Shown in pieces: positions 10,053-19,167 of a stretch of 64,000 nt of DNA. The stretch comes from Nostocales cyanobacterium LEGE 11386 (GTDB lineage Bacteria; Cyanobacteriota; Cyanobacteriia; Cyanobacteriales; Nostocaceae). The translations under genes were made by a program, and so were the position numbers. The DNA lies in assembly GCA_015207155.1 (NCBI GenBank), contig JADEXK010000018.1:1-64000 (forward strand), given 5' to 3'. The notes below the pieces were generated by a model, which saw nothing but the letters and a program-made list of their open reading frames with translations, did not search any database and was not told where the DNA came from. How positions within the stretch are numbered: the first letter of the stretch is position 1; each line of letters begins with the position of its first letter.

Positions 10053-10152
10053 GTCTTGAGGTGATTCAGCAGGGCAAATGCACAAACAAACGGCATTTGC
10101 TGATTAATATATCATAATCGGCAGTTTAGTGATTCACTGAACTGCTTATTTG

Positions 10153-10201
10153 TTGGGCATTGGGTATTGGGCATTGGGTATTGGGTATTGGGCATTGGGC
10201 A
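10153..10201. repeat. STRR: seven tandem heptamers TTGGGCA/TTGGGTA
   Basis: Seven consecutive 7-nt units alternate between TTGGGCA and TTGGGTA. Such short tandemly repeated repetitive sequences are typical of heterocystous cyanobacteria. They lie between the RNA-binding protein gene and ndhB and encode nothing. Confidence 0.9.
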
Positions 10202-10243
10202 TCAGAGAAGAGGAAAAGTATTCCTTTTAGTCCCTTGTTCCCC

Positions 10244-10285
10244 CATTCCCGATTCCCGATTCCCGATTCTCGATTCCCGATTCCC
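10244..10285. repeat. STRR: six tandem heptamers GATTCCC
   Basis: Six adjacent 7-nt units follow GATTCCC, the first starting with C and the fourth with one T change (GATTCTC). They sit 42 nt after the first array, in the leader region of ndhB about 90 nt before its ATG. Confidence 0.9.
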
Positions 10286-10374
10286 TAAAAAGATAAATGC
10301 AACTTTAGTGAAGAACAATAGATAAAATGAACTCAGCTAGCCTTAATGTCTAATCGCCAAAACCTATATATCTC

Positions 10375-11937
10375 ATGGATTTTGCTAATCTTGCATCCCA
10401 GTTAAATGCTGGAACGATTTTGCCAGAGGGAATTGTAATTGTTACCCTCTTAGGGGTTTTGATTGTGGATTTGATTTTGGGGCGTACATCCTCACGTTGG
10501 ATTGGATATCTGGCGATCGCAGGTTTACTGGCTGCGATTGGCGCCCTGTATTTTCAATGGGATGCGGTTAATCCCATCTCCTTTACCGGTAGTTTTATTG
10601 GTGACGACCTCAGTATAGTCTTTCGCGGAATCGTGGCTTTGTCTGCGGCTGTGACTATATTGATGTCAATTCGCTATGTTGAGCAGAGTGGTACCGCTTT
10701 AGCAGAATTCATCGCGATTTTGCTAACTGCAACCTTGGGAGGAATGTTCTTATCCGGGGCTAGTGAGTTAGTGATGATTTTCATCTCTCTAGAAACCCTG
10801 AGTATTTCCTCTTACTTACTCACAGGTTATACCAAGCGTGACCCACGCTCTAACGAAGCAGCGCTGAAATACCTGTTGATTGGGGCTTCCAGTACGGCAA
10901 TCTTTTTATACGGTGTTTCGCTGCTGTACGGTCTATCGGGTGGACAAACCGAACTGAATGCGATCGCAAATGGTATTGCCGCAGCTAACGTTGGTCAATC
11001 CTTAGGTTTGATCATTGCTCTCATTTTCGTGATTGCAGGTATCGGTTTTAAAATCTCTGCTGCACCTTTCCACCAGTGGACACCAGACGTTTACGAAGGT
11101 GCTCCCACCCCAGTGATTGCCTTTTTATCTGTGGGTTCCAAAGCGGCTGGATTTGCCCTAGCTATCCGCTTACTAACAACAGCCTTCCCCCTCGTTGCAG
11201 ATGAGTGGAAGTTTGTCTTCACTGCCCTGGCCGTGCTCAGTATGATATTGGGTAACGTCGTCGCCCTTGCCCAAACCAGCATGAAACGGATGCTAGCTTA
11301 TTCATCCATTGCTCAAGCTGGTTTTGTGATGATTGGCTTGATTGCTGCTACTGAGGCAGGATACGCCAGTATGATTTTTTACCTGATGGTTTACCTGTTC
11401 ATGAATTTGTGTGGTTTTACCTGCATAATTCTCTTCTCCCTGCGGACGGGAACCGATCAGATCGCTGAATACTCTGGCTTGTATCAAAAAGACCCACTTC
11501 TGACACTGGGGTTGAGTATCTCCTTGCTGTCCTTGGGTGGTATTCCCCCACTAGCTGGGTTTTTTGGCAAAATTTACTTGTTCTGGGCTGGTTGGCAGGC
11601 TGGTCTTTACTGGTTAGTTTTGCTGGGCTTAATCACCAGTGTAGTCTCCATCTACTACTACATTCGCGTAGTCAAGATGATGGTAGTCAAGGAACCCCAA
11701 GAAATGTCCGAAGTAGTGAAGAATTATCCGCAAGTGCGTTGGGATTTGCCTGGACTTAGACCTTTACAGGTAGGTTTGGTGGTAACTTTAATTGCCACTT
11801 CCATAGCTGGTATTTTGTCAAATCCCCTGTTTACACTGGCGAATAATTCTATTTCTCGTACCCCAATGCTCCAAGCAACAACTGTTGAGAGAATTCAAGT
11901 AAGTACAATTTCCACAGAACAACCCAAAGAGTTGTAA
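10375..11937 (+). CDS. ndhB: NAD(P)H-quinone oxidoreductase (NDH-1) subunit 2
   Basis: NdhB is a core proton-pumping, antiporter-like membrane subunit of the thylakoid NDH-1 complexes. These serve respiration, cyclic electron flow around photosystem I and CO2 uptake. The protein has about 14 hydrophobic helices. It shows family segments such as [33 protein letters not shown] and [17 protein letters not shown], the last holding the conserved proton-path residues. The length of 520 residues is usual. It appears monocistronic and is followed after 12 bp by a convergent kinase gene, with no obvious terminator between them. Confidence 0.97.
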   Translation: MDFANLASQLNAGTILPEGIVIVTLLGVLIVDLILGRTSSRWIGYLAIAGLLAAIGALYFQWDAVNPISFTGSFIGDDLSIVFRGIVALSAAVTILMSIRYVEQSGTALAEFIAILLTATLGGMFLSGASELVMIFISLETLSISSYLLTGYTKRDPRSNEAALKYLLIGASSTAIFLYGVSLLYGLSGGQTELNAIANGIAAANVGQSLGLIIALIFVIAGIGFKISAAPFHQWTPDVYEGAPTPVIAFLSVGSKAAGFALAIRLLTTAFPLVADEWKFVFTALAVLSMILGNVVALAQTSMKRMLAYSSIAQAGFVMIGLIAATEAGYASMIFYLMVYLFMNLCGFTCIILFSLRTGTDQIAEYSGLYQKDPLLTLGLSISLLSLGGIPPLAGFFGKIYLFWAGWQAGLYWLVLLGLITSVVSIYYYIRVVKMMVVKEPQEMSEVVKNYPQVRWDLPGLRPLQVGLVVTLIATSIAGILSNPLFTLANNSISRTPMLQATTVERIQVSTISTEQPKEL

Positions 11938-11949
11938 ATTGTACTTTTG

Positions 11950-13332
11950 TTAGCTCATTACTGATGCTATGGGGGTGCAAGGAATTGCACCCCTACTCAC
12001 AGGAATCTTAATTACAAATTTTGCCCCTTGGCCAAAAGTAGAGAAGCAGCTAAGTTGTCCCCCATGTTTTTCAACTATAATCTGATAACTGACAAACAAT
12101 CCTAATCCACTGCCTTTGCCTACTGCTTTAGTGGTGAAAAAGGGATCAAATAATTTTGAAAGTACTTCTTCATTTATTCCTGGGCCATTGTCAGCAATAG
12201 TAATACAAACCCAGTTTTCATCTATTACTTCAGTTTGAATGTGAATTTGAGGATAATCCTTTAATTGACCATTAATTGCTAACTCTTCCAGTGCATCAAT
12301 GCTATTAACAAGAATATTAATTAATACCTGATTAATTTGACTAGGGTAGCAGGTAACATCAGGTAGTTTCCCATATTCTTTATTGACTTTGATTTCTGGG
12401 TATTCATGTAGAGCTTCCAATCGATGTTTCAGAATCATTAAAGTACTATCAATCCCTTCATGAATATTGACCTTTTTTAGTTCTGCTTCATCAAGCCTAG
12501 AAAAGTTTCGTAATGATTTAACAATTTGCCGAATACGTTCTGTTCCTACTTTCATAGACTGGAAGATTTTAGTTAGGTCTTGGATGAGGAAATCCACATC
12601 TATGAGTTCTATTTGCTCTTGTATTTCTGGACAAATATTCAGACAGTGCTGTTGATAAAGTTGCACTAGCTTTAGTAAATCCTCAATATATTCTTGAGCA
12701 TAGTGAAGATTTCCATAAATGAAATTTACGGGGTTGTTAATTTCGTGGGCAACACCGGCAACCATTTGACCCACACTAGACATTTTTTCAGCTTGAATTA
12801 GTTGAGTTTGGGTAAGTTGCAATTCTTTTAGTGTTTCTTTGACAGCATTTGTCCGTTCCTCAACGCGAATTTCTAGTTCTTCATTTGCTTTCCAGAGAGC
12901 TTCTTCTGCTTGTTGGCGTTTCTGGACTTCTTTTGCTAACTCATCTATCTTCTTGTTGAGTAAAACGAAATTACTGCTGGCTGTAGTTCTACTTTCCAAA
13001 CGAAGGAGAATTAGCGCTGAAGATTCAGGAGACCAGGGTTGAATAACTGCACCTTGACTACGGCAGATTAACGTTTGTCCATCATTCTTGCGTAAAGTTA
13101 TGATACCAAGAACCATTGCTCTACTACTTGAACAAGCTTGCAAGTAGTTTCTCATATCGTTAGTAGACTCAGTTACGATATCAAAAAGCATTTTCTCTTG
13201 TAGTTCTTGGCTACGTAACCCGAGAATAGCTGCCACTGGTTGATTGGCAGCTAGTAGCTGACCCTCACTGTTTACCAAAAGTAAAGGTTCTGGTAAAACT
13301 CTGGTAAGTTCGAGAAACTGTTCAGGAGTCAT
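11950..13332 (-). CDS. PAS-domain sensor histidine kinase
   Basis: A soluble 460-residue histidine kinase. Residues about 8-110 form a PAS domain (LPEPLLLVNSEGQLLAANQ). A coiled-coil segment follows, then the phosphoacceptor His in GVAHEINNPVNFIYGN near residue 196. The HATPase domain has NQVLINILVNSIDAL (N box), ADNGPGI (G1) and GKGSGLGL (G2). There is no membrane segment, so the signal is probably cytosolic. It ends 12 bp from ndhB, convergently. Upstream on the same strand is the MetOD1-like gene, 67 bp away, so the two may be co-transcribed. The ATP-binding half closely resembles those of the kinases at 14307 and 20804, pointing to local duplication. Confidence 0.92.
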   Translation of the reverse strand: MTPEQFLELTRVLPEPLLLVNSEGQLLAANQPVAAILGLRSQELQEKMLFDIVTESTNDMRNYLQACSSSRAMVLGIITLRKNDGQTLICRSQGAVIQPWSPESSALILLRLESRTTASSNFVLLNKKIDELAKEVQKRQQAEEALWKANEELEIRVEERTNAVKETLKELQLTQTQLIQAEKMSSVGQMVAGVAHEINNPVNFIYGNLHYAQEYIEDLLKLVQLYQQHCLNICPEIQEQIELIDVDFLIQDLTKIFQSMKVGTERIRQIVKSLRNFSRLDEAELKKVNIHEGIDSTLMILKHRLEALHEYPEIKVNKEYGKLPDVTCYPSQINQVLINILVNSIDALEELAINGQLKDYPQIHIQTEVIDENWVCITIADNGPGINEEVLSKLFDPFFTTKAVGKGSGLGLFVSYQIIVEKHGGQLSCFSTFGQGAKFVIKIPVSRGAIPCTPIASVMS

Positions 13333-13399
13333 AGGAGTTTCAATTTCAGAGTTTGACTACACTTCATGAAGCTGTACTAAAGTCGTAGTGTTGAAAAGT

Positions 13400-13942
13400 T
13401 TATACAGCTTCTATTCCCCCAAAGTATTCTCGACCTTTTGCGTATTCTGCCTCTTCTGTAGTGTTTAAGTAAACAATCACTCTGCACCCAGAAGCACCCT
13501 CTGCTATGGTTTCTTGCAGTTCAACTTTGGCATACCCTAAATTGTTAGCCGCAATTGTGCCAAAGACATTTGAAGTCATCATGCACATAGCAGGACGACC
13601 CAGTACTTTTTCGGCAAATGGGCAGACACGGTTGCCAAACACGATTTTTTCATTATTCTGCTCAATAACGTAAAAATCGCCCTGGATTCGTCTTTTTAAA
13701 TCAACTAAGACATCAGCCACTTGCTCACGGGAAAGTTTTGAAACTTCCAAAGCAGATTTATAATCTTGGTTCATCTGCCTACCCATGCGTTCACCAACTA
13801 CGCTAATAAATCCAGAAGCTTCTTCTATTCCGACTACATCTTGTAAAGTGCCAGATAGTTCTCGAATTAATGTACGTAAAAATACGTCACGCTCCAAGGG
13901 TAACTGGAGTGTATCGATTGAGTGAATCACAGTTTTATGCAT
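13400..13942 (-). CDS. MetOD1-like sensory or output domain protein
   Basis: A 180-residue soluble protein. The C-terminal half carries a Cys-bearing pattern, [10 protein letters not shown], then [16 protein letters not shown], then [12 protein letters not shown]. This resembles the 'methanogen output domain 1' (MetOD1) found in bacterial and archaeal signalling proteins. The Cys residues at the three positions could bind a metal or cluster; this is inference. No enzyme motif is visible. It sits between two histidine kinase genes on the same strand, 67 bp before the downstream one, which suggests it senses or transmits a signal in the same pathway. Confidence 0.55.
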   Translation of the reverse strand: MHKTVIHSIDTLQLPLERDVFLRTLIRELSGTLQDVVGIEEASGFISVVGERMGRQMNQDYKSALEVSKLSREQVADVLVDLKRRIQGDFYVIEQNNEKIVFGNRVCPFAEKVLGRPAMCMMTSNVFGTIAANNLGYAKVELQETIAEGASGCRVIVYLNTTEEAEYAKGREYFGGIEAV

Positions 13943-14306
13943 AAACTTGTGTTTTATAAAGGATAAAGTTATACTTCCCTAAAACTTTATGCAAATAATT
14001 AGTTATTGTTTAAATAAATATGTATGGCAGTTGCCAGATAGCTGAGAACATCAACTGCTCATAAAACCCGGACGCCAATAGACTTTTAAGCCTGTTCCCT
14101 GTTTTGTATCACAACCGTCACAATGGTCAAGGCGGTAGATGTCAGACATGCTCCATGATGAAAATTGCCAGCCACGAAGTCTCCCAGCATCACTCATCAG
14201 CTAGTGAGATACTGACGCATAGAGCGCGGGCTGCTCAGTGACTCCTGCTACTGCTATTTCCTGCGGAGACGCTTCGCGAAAATATATTTATTTGTAAATT
14301 TTTCTG
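13943..14306. other. Intergenic region with a Nostoc-type palindromic repeat
   Basis: No gene is seen in this spacer of about 360 bp between two minus-strand signalling genes. Near 14261-14280 it holds GCGGAGACGCTTCGCG, a GC-rich palindromic element of a kind common in Nostoc intergenic DNA. Confidence 0.5.
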
Positions 14307-15611
14307 CTAATGAATAGGAATAGTGATCACAAACTCCGAACCTTGTCCTGGTAATGAATTTACTTCTAGAGTTCCCTGGTGTTTTTCTACAATAATTTGA
14401 CGGACGATTGATAATCCTAAGCCAGTACCTTGACCTACAGGTTTAGTTGTGAATAAATGCTCAAAGATTTTCTGCTGGATATCCGGCGACATTCCCACCC
14501 CATTATCCTTAATCCGAACCAACACATGATTGTGATCTTCAGTCAGCCTAGTTTGGATAGTAATTTGATTGGGATTGGCTTCAATATCGCTATAGCTACG
14601 CCCTAGATTAGATTCCTCTAAAGCGTCAATAGCATTAGCTAAAAGATTCATAAAAACTTGATTCATTTGACCGCTAAAGCATTTTATTTCCGGCAAATCA
14701 TCGTAGTCTCTAATTACTTCAATATCAGGACGACCTTCTGATACTTTTAAGCGGTGTTTGAGAATCATGATTGTACTATCGATGCCATCATGAATATTAC
14801 AAGAAACTTTGCGATCGCTATCTTCGCGGGAAAAGGTTCGTAAACTGGTGCTAATGTTGCGAATACGCTGAACACCCTCTTTCATAGAGCAAATTAAGTT
14901 AGGTAAATCAGCACGCACATAATCTAGGTCGATGGCTGCAATTCTTTCTTGAATTTCTGTGATTGGTTGAGGATAATGCTGCTGATAAAGGTCAATCAAA
15001 TTAATCATGTCTTGAAAATATCCCGAAGCATGGCCGAGATTGCCATAAATACAACCAACTGGATTATTAATTTCATGAGCAATCCCCGCTACTAATTGAC
15101 CAAGAGCAGACATTTTTTCTCTCTGTACAAGTTGGAGTTGAGACTCTTGTAAGTCTTTTAGTGCTTGGGAAAGTGCTGCTGTTCTTTCTGATACTCGTTG
15201 TTCTAGAGTTTTTGTGAGATTTCGTAATTCTAGATGAGTGTGGATTCTAGCTAATACTTCCTCTTCATGAAAGGGTTTAATTATGTAGTCAACAGCTCCT
15301 AAACCTAAACCTTTAACTTTAGTATCGGTATCAGAAATTGCCGTCATAAAAATTATAGGTATATCACGAGTCTGCAAATTTTCTTTCAATTTCTGACAAG
15401 TAGTAAATCCATCTATTTTAGGCATCATTACATCTAATAAAATCAAATCAGGCAGTCTTTTTTCTACCTGCTGAAGTGCCATTTCTCCATCAATAGCGGT
15501 AGCAACTTCAAAACCTGCATCAGTTAAAAGCTTATAAATGACTCCTAAATTTGTCTGAGTATCATCCACGACTAAAATTAAGCATTTTTCTGGCATGGTA
15601 GACATTTTCAT
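14307..15611 (-). CDS. Response regulator-histidine kinase hybrid (REC-HK)
   Basis: A 434-residue protein with a receiver domain first. It has acidic residues in LVVDDTQTN, the phosphorylatable Asp in LILLDVMMPKIDG near residue 57, and the conserved Lys in IIKPF. A coiled coil follows, then a HisKA domain ([16 protein letters not shown]) and a HATPase domain (NLLANAIDALEE, IKDNGVGM, GQGTGLGLS). A receiver at the N-terminus means the kinase is itself controlled by phosphorelay from a partner. The gene is followed 365 bp downstream by the MetOD1-like gene and then the PAS kinase, giving a small signalling block. Confidence 0.93.
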   Translation of the reverse strand: MKMSTMPEKCLILVVDDTQTNLGVIYKLLTDAGFEVATAIDGEMALQQVEKRLPDLILLDVMMPKIDGFTTCQKLKENLQTRDIPIIFMTAISDTDTKVKGLGLGAVDYIIKPFHEEEVLARIHTHLELRNLTKTLEQRVSERTAALSQALKDLQESQLQLVQREKMSALGQLVAGIAHEINNPVGCIYGNLGHASGYFQDMINLIDLYQQHYPQPITEIQERIAAIDLDYVRADLPNLICSMKEGVQRIRNISTSLRTFSREDSDRKVSCNIHDGIDSTIMILKHRLKVSEGRPDIEVIRDYDDLPEIKCFSGQMNQVFMNLLANAIDALEESNLGRSYSDIEANPNQITIQTRLTEDHNHVLVRIKDNGVGMSPDIQQKIFEHLFTTKPVGQGTGLGLSIVRQIIVEKHQGTLEVNSLPGQGSEFVITIPIH

Positions 15612-16503
15612 TCTTTGATTTTATAGATTTTATAATTAAGGCAAATAATTTAGCATCTACTCGTAATGGTGAGTCCTTAGTCAGTCTTAGTGCGACAAGT
15701 CAGGAAAAACCCTCTGCTATTCCTCAAATATAGGAGTTTGGACGCTAAGATTGATTTTGCGATCGCTACCCCTTGTTCATCAGTTTTCCCAAAAATGTAT
15801 CGACTTTTACTATCGCTATAGAATTGCAGTTACATAAATTCGGAACGACACAGAGCTTTACAGAATATCTTTGTTCATGCGCTTAGTCAGAGAACTCTAA
15901 GCATCGCGCTCATTTTAATTTTCTAGTTTGTCATCCCTAATTTAAGTAATACTAGTATATGAATAAAATTTGCTACTCAGTATTGAAAATACTTTGTATG
16001 TAATTTCTACTAGATAAAAATATTATGGTAAAAAATTTTTCAGCATATTTTATTTATTTAGTAGTAAGAGTAAGGTAAATAGCTTACTTATATAGATTTT
16101 ATCAGCGTGGGTAATTACGTAAAATTGCTTAATTACCTACTGGATAAATTACATCTAGACATAAAAACAAATTCTTAAATTTACAGAAAATTACGGATAT
16201 CATTTTTCATGAAAAATTAAACAATGGTTACATAGGTTTAGTTTTGGAAATATTGATCACAATTTTAAGTTGCCATCAGTAGTAATGCAGATATAATTTG
16301 CAAACTACAAAAATTTCTAACGCAGAAATTGAACAAATCTAGCCAGTATTAGAGGATATTTCCAAAGTTTTGGGCGAATATATCTGTATTGCTGAATTAA
16401 TTTGCCTTAGTTGTTTATTTTAATAGTAATTCTACTTTTATAAACAGCAAGGTATGATAGCCAATTTTGGAACTCTGAAGTATTGAATCAGGAGTTATTA
16501 ATA
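15612..16503. other. Long AT-rich intergenic region before the diiron/flavin cluster
   Basis: About 890 bp without a convincing ORF or known RNA. The right half is strikingly AT-rich and holds a perfect 16-bp palindrome, ATTTTTCATGAAAAAT, near 16204-16219. The only HIP1 site is at its left side, near 15760. The promoter of the accessory cluster at 16.5 kb should lie here. Confidence 0.5.
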
Positions 16504-17217
16504 ATGCAAGAAGTTCTGACATTTATTGAGAACAAAAAGCAAGAGTTTGCTGATTTGCCGTTATTTGAGTTCATGCGAGACAAAAGCATCGACCCTAGAC
16601 AAAGACTATCTTGGGCCCCCTATGCTGCTCCTTTTATTATGAATTTTGGAGAAATGAACAAATATGTTTTCCGAGATGAACCAACCAGCGATCCTATTCA
16701 GGCAATAATTAATAAACATTCTTATGAAGATGATCATCATTGGTTGTGGTTTTTAGAAGATTTCAAACAATTGGGTATTGACCAATCATTAAAACTTAGT
16801 GAAGCATTGAGATTTCTTTGGGGTGAAGAGACAGAAATTTCTCGATGGTTAGTATATCAACTTTACAAATTTACTTTACAAGCTGATTCTCTACAAAAAT
16901 TAATAGTTATTGAGGTGATTGAAGCAACTGGAAATGTTATGTTCTCAGTTGCAGCAGACATTGGGAAAGAAATAAAGGCAATTACTCAAAAAGAATTTTT
17001 GTATTTTGCCAATTTCCATTTAAATGTAGAAACTGGACACACAACAGGTTCACCTGGAATAGAGGAATTTATCCAAGAAATTCAACTAACAGAAAAAACT
17101 CGCCAAGAAGCGTTTGAAATAGTTGAGCAGGTATTTGATGTTTTCACAAAATTTACACATGAACTTTTGGTTCATGCAAAAAAAGACAAAATTGGGCAAG
17201 CATTGAAAGTTAGATAA
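16504..17217 (+). CDS. Heme-oxygenase-like diiron oxidase (HDO) candidate
   Basis: A 237-residue all-helical protein of the iron-containing redox enzyme (TENA/heme-oxygenase-like) type. Candidate metal ligands are acidic and His residues in HSYEDDHHWLWFLED near residue 75-90, the Glu in VIEATGN near residue 140, and HLNVETGH, which fits the H-x3-(D/E)-x2-H motif on the third core helix. HDO relatives with these ligands include UndA, SznF and nitrile- or N-oxygenating enzymes of natural product pathways. The substrate here is unknown. The start is the ATG at 16504, with AGGAG nine bases before it; a TTG further upstream is less likely. Two flavin monooxygenase genes follow on the same strand. 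Base composition is AT-rich and no HIP1 site lies inside. Confidence 0.65.
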   Translation: MQEVLTFIENKKQEFADLPLFEFMRDKSIDPRQRLSWAPYAAPFIMNFGEMNKYVFRDEPTSDPIQAIINKHSYEDDHHWLWFLEDFKQLGIDQSLKLSEALRFLWGEETEISRWLVYQLYKFTLQADSLQKLIVIEVIEATGNVMFSVAADIGKEIKAITQKEFLYFANFHLNVETGHTTGSPGIEEFIQEIQLTEKTRQEAFEIVEQVFDVFTKFTHELLVHAKKDKIGQALKVR

Positions 17218-17318
17218 TCAATTTTTGGATTATCGTTTTCTCAAAATGTCACAACTATATAGTTTTTAGGCGTTGCATAATTGCGGGATGATTGATCTCA
17301 CGCAGAGGAGCCACTGGG

Positions 17319-17397
17319 TTGGGCGGGTCTCCCGACTTGTAGCAAGTGGCGTGCGCAAAGGCAAGGCAGCGCTTTGGGCGGGTTTCCCGACTTGTAG
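17319..17397. repeat. Two direct copies of a 24-bp GC-rich element
   Basis: TTGGGCGGGTCTCCCGACTT followed by GTAG at 17319-17342 recurs at 17374-17397 with one change (T for C). The copies are 55 bp apart, and each has a small CGGG/CCCG stem. They stand in the 355-bp gap between the HDO-like gene and the first flavoprotein gene, inside otherwise AT-rich DNA. Confidence 0.8.
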
Positions 17398-17572
17398 TGA
17401 CTGCCGCGCAGAGAGAATCAAGAGTTTAAGATTTTAATACATCAAATTTCATCCCATGATTCAGCAACGCCAGTTTTTAAAACCTTGTATTTCCAGTTAC
17501 TTGGGAATATCAACTTAATTGAAAACATATAAGTTGTGCAAACTTAATTAACAGAATTGGAAAGGTAAAACC

Positions 17573-19162
17573 ATGAACGTATTAGCAGATTTTGAATACT
17601 TAATTATTGGTGCTGGGCCTGCTGGATTACAGCTAGGGTATTTTCTAGAAAAATCCAATTCTAATTACTTGATATTAGAAGCGGGTAATACGTCTGGGAC
17701 TTACTTTAAAGATTTTCCTAGACATAAAAAATTAATTTCAATTAATAAGGTTTATACGGGTTATGATGACCCAGAAATTAATCTCAGATGGGATTGGAAT
17801 TCTTTACTGAGTGATAGTGAGGAAATGTTGTTTAAAAATTATAGTAGACAATATTTTCCTGGTACAGATGAACTCGTTAGATATCTCAATGATTTTGCTA
17901 CATACTTTAATCTCAAAATTCAATATAATTGCCAAGTATCCAGGATTGCTAAAAGCGGCAAATTCATGGTTATAGATAGCAATGGTAACGTTTATTCGGC
18001 AGATCGTTTAATCATAGCTACAGGTTTTTCTAAACTATATATTCCCCCAATTCCTGGTATAGAGTTGGCAGAAAAATATACTGATGTTTCCATAAATCCA
18101 GAAGACTTTGCAAATCAAAAGGTATTAATTATCGGTAAAGGTAATTCTGGATTTGAAACTGCTGATAATATAATTGGCACAGCAGCATTGATCCATATGG
18201 TTAGTGAAACTCCCATATCTATGGCATGGAAGACTAAGTATGTAGGACATCTAAGAGCAGTTAATAATAATTTCCTAGATACTTATCAGCTAAAGTCACA
18301 AAATGGGATTTTAGACGCTAGTATCACTCATATAAAACGACAAAGTGATAAATTGTTAGTATCTTTTTCCTATAAACATGCTAATGGAGAACAAGAAGAT
18401 ATACTTTATGATCGCATAATTTTGTGTACAGGATTTCGGTTTGAAGATTCTATGTTTGACGAGTCCTGTAAACCTGAACTAACTATTAATAACCGCTTCC
18501 CTAATCAAACCAGTGAATGGGAGTCAACCAACGTTAAAGATTTATATTTTGCTGGAGTCCTGATGCATATGCGGGATTATAAGAAGAAGCAATCTGGTTT
18601 TATACATGGATTTCGCTATAATATTCGAGCATTGCACAGCTTCTTAAAGCTTAAATATGATCATCAAGAGTTACCTTATGAGTCAATTGCTCCCACTCCT
18701 GAAAGTTTAACAGAGACAATCTTCAAGCGGGTTAATATTAGTTCAGGATTATGGCAGCAAACAGGTTTTCTCTGTGACTTAATCGTTATCTCAGATGTCG
18801 AACAAGTAGCACGATACTATCAAGAACTACCTGTAGACTACATACATGACAGTAATAGTGACACTGACCACTACTACACAGTTTCTTTAGAATTTGGGTA
18901 TGAGGTTGAGAAAATGCCAGATCCTTTTGCCATCAACCGCGTCCATAAAGATGATACTAACAATGCTTCGCAAAGTGCTTTTATTCATCCCATCATTCGC
19001 CATTTCTCCGGTGACACATTGATTGCAGAACATCATGTCATTGAAGATTTAGCTGCTGAATGGGTAGAAGATGTCCACATTCAGCCATTACTGGAGTTCT
19101 TGCAAAATCAGCTATCAAGCAAAGTATCTCTGCCGACATTAGCCTCATCAACTCCCCATTAA
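17573..19162 (+). CDS. FAD-dependent monooxygenase-like oxidoreductase (FOXRED2-like)
   Basis: A 529-residue flavoprotein. It has an FAD-binding Rossmann loop at the N-terminus (YLIIGAGPAGLQLGYFL), a second NAD(P)-binding loop near residue 185 (VLIIGKGNSGFETADNI), and the closing ATG/CTGF element (ILCTGFRFED). The N-terminal layout and the C-terminal block (ARYYQELPVDYIHD through VHIQPLLEFL) resemble FOXRED2-type oxidoreductases and distant flavin monooxygenases. Its substrate is unknown. The ATG at 17573 has GGAAAGG upstream. It ends five bases before the next flavoprotein gene, so the two are almost surely one transcript. Base composition is AT-rich and HIP1-free, unlike its downstream partner. 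Confidence 0.8.
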   Translation: MNVLADFEYLIIGAGPAGLQLGYFLEKSNSNYLILEAGNTSGTYFKDFPRHKKLISINKVYTGYDDPEINLRWDWNSLLSDSEEMLFKNYSRQYFPGTDELVRYLNDFATYFNLKIQYNCQVSRIAKSGKFMVIDSNGNVYSADRLIIATGFSKLYIPPIPGIELAEKYTDVSINPEDFANQKVLIIGKGNSGFETADNIIGTAALIHMVSETPISMAWKTKYVGHLRAVNNNFLDTYQLKSQNGILDASITHIKRQSDKLLVSFSYKHANGEQEDILYDRIILCTGFRFEDSMFDESCKPELTINNRFPNQTSEWESTNVKDLYFAGVLMHMRDYKKKQSGFIHGFRYNIRALHSFLKLKYDHQELPYESIAPTPESLTETIFKRVNISSGLWQQTGFLCDLIVISDVEQVARYYQELPVDYIHDSNSDTDHYYTVSLEFGYEVEKMPDPFAINRVHKDDTNNASQSAFIHPIIRHFSGDTLIAEHHVIEDLAAEWVEDVHIQPLLEFLQNQLSSKVSLPTLASSTPH

Positions 19163-19167
19163 TAAAT

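Noticed and set aside
10153..10285. Could the repeat arrays be a CRISPR?
   Set aside because: Units are 7 nt and directly adjacent without spacers, and there are no cas genes. These are STRR arrays.
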